Shown here: in pieces, positions 53,505-60,174 of the stretch
Layout of the letters: every line of letters starts with the position of its first letter
Numbering within the stretch: the stretch's first letter is position 1
Assembly: GCF_015831345.1 (NCBI RefSeq)
Contig: NZ_JADWYS010000001.1
Coordinates: forward strand, 3,996,618-4,060,617
Direction of reading: 5' to 3'
From: Caenimonas aquaedulcis
GTDB lineage: Bacteria > Pseudomonadota > Gammaproteobacteria > Burkholderiales > Burkholderiaceae_C
Length of the DNA: 64,000 nt
The notes under the pieces: model-generated
The model's database searches: none
Seen by the model: only the letters and a program-made list of their open reading frames with translations
What the model was told of the DNA's origin: nothing
Program-made: the position numbers and the translations under genes

Positions 53505-55334
53505 ATGCAATCGCTGATCTCCGCGACCTCGGGCGGCACTGCGGCGGGCTTGTCCGCGCTGCTGCTCGACAGCGCCATGGACGCCATCGTCACCGCCGAC
53601 GAGGAGCAACGCATCGTCATGTACAACCAGGCCGCGGAACGCATCTTCGGCTGGCCCGCCAAGGAGGTCATCGGCGCCCCCCTCACCAAGCTCATCCCGC
53701 AGCGCTTTCGCGCGCATCACGCGGAGCACGTGCGCAACTTCGGCGCGACGGGCGTCACGTCGCGGCGCATGGGCGGCAGCGCGGTGGTGTATGCCCGGCG
53801 CGCCAGCGGCGAGGAATTCCCGGTGGACGCCTCGATCTCGCAGCTCGACACGTCCGAAGGGAAACTGTTCACGGTGATCCTGCGCGACGCCACGGAACGC
53901 GTGCGCGCGCAGCAGGAGCAGCAGCGCCTCACCGCGCGCCTCTCGGGCCTGCTCGATTCGGCGATGGACGGCATCATCGCCATCGACGAGTCGCAGCTCA
54001 TCACGCTCTACAACCCCGCCGCGGAGAAGATCTTCGGCTGGCCCGCGGACCAGGTGATCGGCCAGCCGCTCACCAAGCTCATCCCGCAGCGTTTCCACGG
54101 CAGCCACGCCGAGCACGTGCGGCGGTTCGGCGCGACGGGCGTGACCTCGCGCCGCATGGGCGGCAGCGCCGTCGTGTACGGGCGCCGCTCCACCGGCGAG
54201 GAATTCCCGGTGGATGCGTCGATCTCGCAGCTCGACACGCCGGACGGCAAGGTCTTCACGGTGATCCTGCGCGACGTGACGCAGCGCGTCGAGGCGGAGC
54301 ACGAGCAGGCGCGGCTCGCGGCCCGGCTGTCCGGCCTGCTGGATTCCGCCATGGACGGCATCATCACCGTCGACGAAGGCCAACGGGTCATCATGTACAA
54401 CCGCGCCGCCGAGAAGATTTTCGGCTGGACGAGTGCGGAGATGATGGGCGAGCCCCTGTCGAAGCTGCTTCCCCAGCGCTTTCGCGGCGGGCACGACGCG
54501 TACGTCCGGCGCTTCGGCGCCACCGGCGTCACCTCGCGGCGCATGGGCGACCGCACCGTCATCCATGGCCGGCGCAAGGATGGGGAGGAATTCCCGCTCG
54601 ACGCCTCCATCTCGCAGCTCGACACCGCGGAAGGCAAGCTCTTCACCGTGATCCTGCGCGACGTGACCGAGCGCGTGCGCGCGCAGGACGAGCTCGCGGC
54701 CTTCGCCGCGGAGGCGAGCAACATCCGCGAGCAGGAGAAGACGCGCATCGCGCGCGAGCTGCACGACGAGCTCGCCCAGTCGCTCACGGCGCTCAAGATG
54801 GATGCGATGTGGCTGGGCGACCACCTCGACGCCGGACCCGGGGCCCTCGCCGAGAAGCTGCGCGGCATGCTGGCCATGCTGGACAGCAGCGTCGCCGCCA
54901 CGCGCCGCATCGCCGCGGACCTGCGCCCCCTCATGCTCGACGACCTCGGGCTGGTGCCGGCGATCGAATGGCTCGCGCAGAACTTCACGCAGCGCAGCGG
55001 CGTGCCCTGCAAGCTGGAAATCGACGAGAACCTGGAACTGGAGGAGCCCTACGCGACGGCCGTCTTCCGCATGGTGCAGGAGTCCCTCGTCAACGTCGCC
55101 AAGCACGCGCGGGCGACGCAGGTGCGCGTGGGCGTGTCGGTCGCGCCGGACGAGGTCGCCCTGTGGGTCATCGACGACGGCGTGGGCTTCGACGCCGGCG
55201 CGCCGCGCAAGCAGAACTCGCTGGGCCTCGCCGGCCTGCGCGAGCGCGCGCACCTCCTGAAGGGCACGGTGAGCGTGGACAGCGGCGCCGGGCGCGGCAC
55301 CCGGGTGGAGGCGCGGCTTCCGGTGCGACACTAG
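53505..55334 (+). CDS. NarX/DegS-type histidine kinase with three tandem PAS domains
   Basis: 609 aa, no membrane segment. Three nearly identical PAS repeats of exactly 129 residues (about 17-145, 146-274, 275-403), each with LLDSAMD, FGWP/T, FGATGVTSRRMG and EEFPxDASISQLDT. A HisKA_3 dimerisation helix with phospho-His (RIARELHDELAQSLTALK) and HATPase motifs (DDGVGFD; GLAGLRERAHLLKG) follow. The residue aligned with FixL's haem His is not His, so direct haem sensing is doubtful. Partner regulator follows by 4 bp. Confidence 0.93.
   Translation: MQSLISATSGGTAAGLSALLLDSAMDAIVTADEEQRIVMYNQAAERIFGWPAKEVIGAPLTKLIPQRFRAHHAEHVRNFGATGVTSRRMGGSAVVYARRASGEEFPVDASISQLDTSEGKLFTVILRDATERVRAQQEQQRLTARLSGLLDSAMDGIIAIDESQLITLYNPAAEKIFGWPADQVIGQPLTKLIPQRFHGSHAEHVRRFGATGVTSRRMGGSAVVYGRRSTGEEFPVDASISQLDTPDGKVFTVILRDVTQRVEAEHEQARLAARLSGLLDSAMDGIITVDEGQRVIMYNRAAEKIFGWTSAEMMGEPLSKLLPQRFRGGHDAYVRRFGATGVTSRRMGDRTVIHGRRKDGEEFPLDASISQLDTAEGKLFTVILRDVTERVRAQDELAAFAAEASNIREQEKTRIARELHDELAQSLTALKMDAMWLGDHLDAGPGALAEKLRGMLAMLDSSVAATRRIAADLRPLMLDDLGLVPAIEWLAQNFTQRSGVPCKLEIDENLELEEPYATAVFRMVQESLVNVAKHARATQVRVGVSVAPDEVALWVIDDGVGFDAGAPRKQNSLGLAGLRERAHLLKGTVSVDSGAGRGTRVEARLPVRH
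53554..54714 (+). repeat. in-frame triplication, 387 bp period, of the PAS coding sequence
   Basis: Equivalent points fall at 53568, 53955 and 54342, spaced exactly 387 bp. Units are about 53554-53940, 53941-54327 and 54328-54714. The protein copies are near identical over long blocks, while synonymous differences show the duplications are not brand new. Confidence 0.85.
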
Positions 55335-55338
55335 GGGC

Positions 55339-55986
55339 ATGAACACCATCAGGATCGTGATCGCCGATGACCATGCCATCGTGCGCGAAGGGCTCAAGCG
55401 CGTCGTCTCCGCGGGCGGCGAGTTCGAAGTCGTCGGGGAGGCGGGCGACGGCGACGGCGTGATGCGCCTGGTGCGCGAGAAGGACTTCGACGTGCTGGTG
55501 CAGGATCTCTCCATGCCCGGGCGCAGCGGGATGGAGCTCATCAAGCTCGTCAAGGCCGAAAAGCCGAAGCTGCGCATCCTCGTGCTCAGCATGCACCAGG
55601 AGGTCCAGTACGCGGTGCGCGCGATCAAGTCGGGCGCGAGCGGCTACCTCACCAAGGAATCGGCGCCGCAACTGCTGGAGCAGGCGCTGCGCAAGATCGC
55701 GGCCGGCGGCGCCTACATCAGCGCGGAGGTCGCGGAGCAGCTCGCGCTCGGCGCGATGCCGGGCAACACGGCCGCGCCGCACGAGGCGCTGAGCGACCGG
55801 GAGTTCGAGGTGTTCCGCATGCTCGTGGCGGGCGATTCCGTCACCGACATCGCGGGCCGGCTGCACCTCTCGGCCAAGACCGTGAGCACGCACAAGGCCA
55901 ACATCATGCAGAAGCTCGGCGTGCAGAACGCGGCGGACCTGGTGCGCTACTCCATCCGGCACGGCCTCGGGGACCCGGAGGCCTGA
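55339..55986 (+). CDS. NarL/FixJ-family response regulator
   Basis: 215 aa. Receiver with ADDHAIVREGL, phospho-Asp in LVQDLSMPGRSG and Lys in YLTKESA; a LuxR-type helix-turn-helix (ALSDREFEVFRMLVAG; AGRLHLSAKTVSTHKANIM). Cognate to the triple-PAS kinase, 4 bp upstream. Targets not evident; the inverted repeat at 36936 could be considered. Confidence 0.93.
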   Translation: MNTIRIVIADDHAIVREGLKRVVSAGGEFEVVGEAGDGDGVMRLVREKDFDVLVQDLSMPGRSGMELIKLVKAEKPKLRILVLSMHQEVQYAVRAIKSGASGYLTKESAPQLLEQALRKIAAGGAYISAEVAEQLALGAMPGNTAAPHEALSDREFEVFRMLVAGDSVTDIAGRLHLSAKTVSTHKANIMQKLGVQNAADLVRYSIRHGLGDPEA

Positions 55987-56027
55987 GCGGCCGGCCCGCC
56001 GGGGCCGCGCGGGCAAAGCGCCCGCGC

Positions 56028-56041
56028 TTGATTTGCATCAA
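56028..56041 (+). promoter_or_regulatory. FNR-type box upstream of the Ala/Lys-rich exported protein
   Basis: TTGATTTGCATCAA, full consensus. -10 AATACT at 56064-56069, +1 near 56076, leader about 61 nt ending with TGGAGT before the ATG. Confidence 0.82.
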
Positions 56042-56136
56042 CTCGACCTTGTCGACCCGATGAAATACTGAATCCAGGATATGCGGCAAGGATCGCTATC
56101 CGGTCCGAATGTTCAAAATTTCATTGGAGTGATGCT

Positions 56137-56469
56137 ATGTACAAACTTCTGGTTCCCGTGAGCATGGTGCTGGCGCAGATGCTGGCTGTCGGCGCTTATG
56201 CGCAGTCCAAGGGCGAGGCCGACCCCGAGCAATCCAAGGCCGCGCCGGCCGCGCGCGCCACCCCGGCCGAGAAGGCCGCGGCCAAGGCCGCGCGCAAGGC
56301 GGAAGGTGCCCAGGCCGCGAAGAACGAGCCGCCCGCCGACGCCACCAACAAGACCATGGGCAATGCAAAGGCCGCCACCAAGGAAGAGCGCGCGGCCGCG
56401 AAACAGCAGCGCAAGGCGACCGCCGCCGCCGCCGTGAAGAAGGGCGAGACGACCTCCGGCGAAAAGTAA
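56137..56469 (+). CDS. exported Ala/Lys-rich low-complexity protein
   Basis: 110 aa: signal peptide cleaved after AYA near residue 21, then a sequence of Ala, Lys, Glu and Pro only broken by few other residues (KAAAKAARKAEGAQAAKNE). Likely disordered or helical and highly charged in the periplasm. Family not known. Its own FNR box and a strong terminator make it a monocistronic unit. Confidence 0.75.
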   Translation: MYKLLVPVSMVLAQMLAVGAYAQSKGEADPEQSKAAPAARATPAEKAAAKAARKAEGAQAAKNEPPADATNKTMGNAKAATKEERAAAKQQRKATAAAAVKKGETTSGEK

Positions 56470-56494
56470 GCCCCGGCTTGCGCCCGGACGAAAT

Positions 56495-56516
56495 GCCCCG
56501 CGAGCGGGGCGTTTTC
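56495..56516 (+). terminator. rho-independent terminator
   Basis: Stem GCCCCGC / GCGGGGC with GA in the loop (56495-56510) followed by GTTTTC, 26 bp after the stop of the Ala/Lys-rich gene. The clearest terminator seen in the window. Confidence 0.8.
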
Positions 56517-56559
56517 GTTGGTCGTGCACGCGTGTGGCGCACGGGGGCTTGCGGGGGGG

Positions 56560-57189
56560 TCAGACCTGCCCGGATTCGCCCGCGGGCACCCCATCGAAGG
56601 ATCGCAGCACCGCGACGACGCCGGCCGCCGCCACGGGGCCGGCGCCCGGATGCAGCAGGAACGCCACCGCCGGGGCGACGAGCAGCAGGTGGCGCAGGCT
56701 CCAGCTGTAGAGGACGCCCGCGCGGCGCACGTGCGAACGCCCCGTCGCATGCCAGCGCCGGCGGGCTTCGCAGTCCACGGGCATCCCGGCGATGAACCCC
56801 GCGTGGTTGTAGAAGCGCACGGCCATGGCCGCGGACACGAGCGCCGCGAAGAGCAGCACGAGCACACCGAGCTCCAGTACCAGGCGCGGCGTGACCTCGC
56901 GCGCCGACAGCGAGGGCGCCGACAGTGTCAAGGTGCCCATGAGCCCCAGGACGGCCGTGGACGCGGTCATCGAGGCGGACATCAGCGAATTGCGCAGCGT
57001 CTGGACGGCGAGGATTTCGGTGCCGCGCTCCGTGGATACCGCGTCGAACCAGTCCTCCCGCAGGGCGGCGTGCGCGGAGCGCGCGAGGTGCGCGGGGCGG
57101 GCGCGCCGGGCCAGCGCGAACCACGCCTCGTACAGCCCCGCGATGCCGACCGTCAGCAGCGCCGCGAGCCAGGTCTCGCCGGCGCTCAT
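56560..57189 (-). CDS. DUF599 membrane protein
   Basis: 209 aa with about four transmembrane segments. AVQTLRNSLMSASMTASTAVLGLMGTLTL and FYNHAGFIAG are marks of DUF599. Start overlaps the YedE-like stop (ATGA). Last gene of the bigR-like operon; function unknown. Confidence 0.82.
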   Translation of the reverse strand: MSAGETWLAALLTVGIAGLYEAWFALARRARPAHLARSAHAALREDWFDAVSTERGTEILAVQTLRNSLMSASMTASTAVLGLMGTLTLSAPSLSAREVTPRLVLELGVLVLLFAALVSAAMAVRFYNHAGFIAGMPVDCEARRRWHATGRSHVRRAGVLYSWSLRHLLLVAPAVAFLLHPGAGPVAAAGVVAVLRSFDGVPAGESGQV

Positions 57190-57623
57190 GCGGGTTGCGC
57201 GCGGCGCCTGAGCGCGCGGCCCTCCAGCACCTCGAAGATTCCCATGCCGGCCAGCATCGCGAGCACGAAAGCGAGCGCCTTGGCTTCGCCCATGCCCAGG
57301 GCGACGAGGGCGGGCCCCGGGCAAAAGCCCGCGATGCCCCAGCCGATGCCGAACACCGCGCTGCCGATGACCAGGCGGCGGTCGATCCGGTTGCTGGAGG
57401 GCAGCTTCATCGACAGGCCCAGGAAGGAGACGGTGCGTTTGCGCGCCACCGCGAAAGCCACGGTGCCCACGGCGATGGCGCCGCCCATGACGAACGCCAG
57501 CGACGGGTCCCACGGGCCGGCGAGGTCGAGGAAGCCGAGCACCTTGGCGGGATTCGCCATGCCCGAGACGATGAGGCCGAGCCCGAACACCAGGCCCGAG
57601 AGGAGGGAGATGAAGATGGTCAC
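57186..57623 (-). CDS. YeeE/YedE-type sulfur permease half (DUF6691-like)
   Basis: 145 aa, four hydrophobic segments; GLIVSGMANPAKVLGFLDLAG and GWGIAGFCPGPALVALG hold the family's conserved Cys. Together with the next half it resembles the PmpA/PmpB pair that moves thiosulfate or persulfide-type sulfur in BigR-controlled operons. Confidence 0.88.
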   Translation of the reverse strand: MTIFISLLSGLVFGLGLIVSGMANPAKVLGFLDLAGPWDPSLAFVMGGAIAVGTVAFAVARKRTVSFLGLSMKLPSSNRIDRRLVIGSAVFGIGWGIAGFCPGPALVALGMGEAKALAFVLAMLAGMGIFEVLEGRALRRRAQPA

Positions 57624-57635
57624 GGAATGTGCTCC

Positions 57636-58070
57636 TTAGGCGCCCAGCAGGTGGCGGGCAACGTAGACGGTGGCGAACCCTGCCCCCATGAATGCGGCCG
57701 TGGCGGCCAGCGAGCGGGGCGACAGGCGCGACAGGCCGCACACGCCGTGGCCGCTGGTACAGCCCGAGCCGTAGCGCGTGCCCGCGCCCACGAGCAGGCC
57801 GGCGGCCACCAACGCCGCGTAGCCCGCGTCGATGCGGGGTGCGGGCAGGACGGCGAAGAGGGCATGGACGAAGGGCGAGCCGACGAGGCCGGCGACGAAC
57901 GCGACGCGCCAGGCGATGTCCCTTCGCACCGGGCGCAGCAGGCCGCCCAGGATGCCGCTGATACCGGCGATGCGGCCGTTGAGCAGGACGAACATGGCGG
58001 CGGCGATGCCGATGCACACGCCGCCGAGCGCGGCGTGCCAGGGCGTGAAGGCGTTCCAGGCGATGGTCAT
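57636..58070 (-). CDS. YeeE/YedE-type sulfur permease half
   Basis: 144 aa, four hydrophobic segments; [14 protein letters not shown] and [23 protein letters not shown] carry the paired conserved Cys of YeeE. Partner of the preceding half. 3 bp after the ArsR-type regulator. Confidence 0.9.
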   Translation of the reverse strand: MTIAWNAFTPWHAALGGVCIGIAAAMFVLLNGRIAGISGILGGLLRPVRRDIAWRVAFVAGLVGSPFVHALFAVLPAPRIDAGYAALVAAGLLVGAGTRYGSGCTSGHGVCGLSRLSPRSLAATAAFMGAGFATVYVARHLLGA

Positions 58071-58073
58071 GGC

Positions 58074-58388
58074 TTACTCCTTGGGGCAATAGATGCGGTA
58101 GAGCACCGCGAGGATTTTCACGAGCGACGGGTCGGCCACCGAGTAGAAGATGTTCTTTCCCTCGCGCCGCGTCCCGAGCACGCCTTCGTTGCGCAGCACG
58201 CCGAGCTGCTGGGAGAGCGTGGGCTGGCGGATGCCCAGCTGCGCCTCGAGGTCGCCCACGCACATCTCGCCCTGCGAAAGCTGGCAAAGGAGAAGGAGGC
58301 GGTCCTCGTTGGCCATGAGCTTGAGCGCCGCGACGGCTTCGCCGGCGGCCTCCTTCAGTCGATCCACGTCGATGACGGTCCTGGGCAT
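58074..58388 (-). CDS. BigR/SqrR-like ArsR-family persulfide sensor
   Basis: 104 aa winged helix: LKLMANEDRLLLLCQLSQGEMCVGDLEAQ and RQPTLSQQLGVLRNEGVL. Cys in EMCVGDL and Cys near the C terminus (YRIYCPKE) are at the two places where BigR/SqrR form a di- or tetrasulfide. It should repress both its own operon and the divergent dioxygenase until persulfide appears. The operator with a perfect 10 bp inverted repeat is at 58407-58444. Confidence 0.9.
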   Translation of the reverse strand: MPRTVIDVDRLKEAAGEAVAALKLMANEDRLLLLCQLSQGEMCVGDLEAQLGIRQPTLSQQLGVLRNEGVLGTRREGKNIFYSVADPSLVKILAVLYRIYCPKE

Positions 58389-58406
58389 CGCTGCCTCCTT
58401 TGTTCA

Positions 58407-58444
58407 CTTGACAATATTATATAAATACATAAACTATTGTCAAG
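58407..58444. promoter_or_regulatory. divergent overlapping promoters with BigR-type operator
   Basis: CTTGACAATA at 58407-58416 and TATTGTCAAG at 58435-58444, a perfect 10 bp inverted repeat around an AT-rich 18 bp. Each arm holds a TTGACA -35: on the minus strand TTGACA (58443-58438), 16 bp, TATAAT (58421-58416); on the plus strand TTGACA (58408-58413), 16 bp, TAAACT (58430-58435). Repressor bound here would cover both promoters. Confidence 0.82.
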
Positions 58445-58462
58445 TAGATCGAAGGAGCCGCC

Positions 58463-59338
58463 ATGAACCGTGCACAGATCCAGCCGTTTTTCGACCCCGC
58501 CACCTGGACGGTGTCCTATGTCGTCTGGGACCCCGCCGCGCGCGCCGCCGCCGTCGTCGACCCGGTCCTGGACTTCGACTTCAAGTCGGGCCGGACCTCG
58601 TCGACGTCCGCGGACCGCATCCTGGAGTTCCTGCGCGGGCAGGACCTGGCGGTGCAGTGGATCCTGGAGACGCACGCGCATGCCGACCACCTCTCCGCGG
58701 CGCGCTACCTGCAGGAGCGCGCGGGCGGGAAGATCGCGATCGGCGAGCGCATCCGCGACGTGCAGGCGATCTTCCGCAAGCTCTTCAACCTGGAGCGCGA
58801 GTTCCTGCCGGACGGCAGCCAGTTCGACCACCTCTTCAAGGACGGCGAGACCTTCGCCATCGGCGCCCTGCAAGCGACCGCGCTGCTCGTGCCCGGCCAC
58901 ACCCCGGCGGACATGGCCTATCTCGTCGACGGTTCCGTGTTCGTCGGCGACACCCTGTTCATGCCGGACGTCGGGACCGCGCGTGCGGACTTTCCCGGCG
59001 GCGACGCGCACCAGCTCTACCGCTCCATCCACCGCCTGCTCGAGCTGCCCGGCGAGACCCGGATGTTCGTGTGCCACGACTACCCGCCCGGGGGCCGCGA
59101 GCCGCGCTGGGAAACCACGGTGGCCGCGCAGCGCGAGGGAAACATCCACGTGGGCCGCGGCGTCCCGGAAGGCGAGTTCGTGCGCATGCGCGCGGAGCGC
59201 GATGCCACGCTCGAGGTGCCCACGCTCCTGCTCCCCTCGGTCCAGGTGAACGTGCGTGCAGGCCGGTTGCCGCCGGCCGACGACAACGGCGTGGCCTACC
59301 TGCGAATCCCGCTCAATGCGCTGCCGGCGAAGGGCTGA
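58463..59338 (+). CDS. persulfide dioxygenase-like MBL protein (ETHE1/Blh family)
   Basis: 291 aa. Iron site THAHADHLSAARYL, later VPGHTPADMAY, GDTLFMPDVGTARADFPGG and VCHDYPPGGR, the ETHE1/Blh set. Oxidises glutathione persulfide to sulfite with O2. Lacks the N-terminal DUF442 domain of Xylella Blh. GAAGGAGC precedes the ATG. Divergent from the BigR-like gene. Confidence 0.92.
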   Translation: MNRAQIQPFFDPATWTVSYVVWDPAARAAAVVDPVLDFDFKSGRTSSTSADRILEFLRGQDLAVQWILETHAHADHLSAARYLQERAGGKIAIGERIRDVQAIFRKLFNLEREFLPDGSQFDHLFKDGETFAIGALQATALLVPGHTPADMAYLVDGSVFVGDTLFMPDVGTARADFPGGDAHQLYRSIHRLLELPGETRMFVCHDYPPGGREPRWETTVAAQREGNIHVGRGVPEGEFVRMRAERDATLEVPTLLLPSVQVNVRAGRLPPADDNGVAYLRIPLNALPAKG

Positions 59339-59359
59339 GCCGCGCGCATTGCGCCGGCC

Positions 59360-59373
59360 TTGATCCACGTCAT
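59360..59373 (+). promoter_or_regulatory. degenerate FNR-type box upstream of the SDR gene
   Basis: TTGATCCACGTCAT, one departure at the last base. -10 CATGCT at 59396-59401, +1 near 59408, two bases before the first in-frame ATG (59410). Confidence 0.55.
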
Positions 59374-59424
59374 GAACGGGCGCGCCCGTTCGGGACATGC
59401 TCGGATTCCATGAAAGGACTCGAC

Positions 59425-60174
59425 ATGCTCAAGGACAAGGTCGCGCTCGTCACCGGCGCGGGATCGGGAATCGGCAGGGCCATCGCGATCGCGTATGCCG
59501 GCTACGGCGCGCAAGTGATCGTCTCGGACACGCACGAGGACAACGCCGCGCGCACCTTGCAGTGGATTCGCGACACCGGCGGCCAGGGATCGATGGTCGT
59601 CGCCGACGTCGCCGTGGCCGCGCAGGCCGCCCGCATGGTCGAACACGCGGTCGCGACTTACGGCCGGCTCGACATCGCGTGCAACAACGCGGGCGTCGGC
59701 GGCGAGATGGCGCCGCTCGCGCAGTACACGGATGCGCAGTGGCAGGCCGTGATCGGCGTCAACCTCACCGGCGTCTTCAACTGCATGCGGGCGCAGATCG
59801 CGCAGATGCTGCGAAACGGCGGGGGCGCCATCGTGAACATCGCGTCCATCCTGGGGCAGGTGGGCTTCGCGCAGGCCTGCGCCTACACGGCCGCCAAGCA
59901 CGGGGTGGTCGGGCTCACGAAGGTGGCGGCGCTTGAATACGCGCAGCACGACATCCGGGTCAACAGCGTGGGGCCGGCCTTCATCCACACGCCGATGATC
60001 GAGCGGCTGGAGGAAGACGGCGCCGCGCGCGCCGCGCTCGAGGCGATGCACCCGATGGGCCGCCTCGGACTGCCTCAGGAAGTCGCCGAGCTCGTCGCCT
60101 GGCTGTCGTCCCCGCTGGCTTCCTTCGTGACGGGCGCCTACTACCCCGTCGACGGCGGCTACCTGGCGCGCTGA
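59425..60174 (+). CDS. short-chain dehydrogenase/reductase
   Basis: 249 aa from MLKDKVALVTGAGSGIG: cofactor loop TGAGSGIG, NNAGVGG, catalytic Ser in NIASIL and Tyr-Lys in YTAAKHG. AAAGGA lies 6 bp before this Met; an ATG five codons earlier (59410) is near the predicted +1. The acidic residue after strand 2 (SDTHED) favours NAD(H). Substrate unknown. Overlaps the ATPase ATG by 1 bp. Confidence 0.9.
   Translation: MLKDKVALVTGAGSGIGRAIAIAYAGYGAQVIVSDTHEDNAARTLQWIRDTGGQGSMVVADVAVAAQAARMVEHAVATYGRLDIACNNAGVGGEMAPLAQYTDAQWQAVIGVNLTGVFNCMRAQIAQMLRNGGGAIVNIASILGQVGFAQACAYTAAKHGVVGLTKVAALEYAQHDIRVNSVGPAFIHTPMIERLEEDGAARAALEAMHPMGRLGLPQEVAELVAWLSSPLASFVTGAYYPVDGGYLAR

Noticed and set aside
53505..54714. 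FixL-type haem-binding PAS
   Set aside because: Flanking PAS motifs resemble the family but the aligned proximal His is absent in all three repeats.
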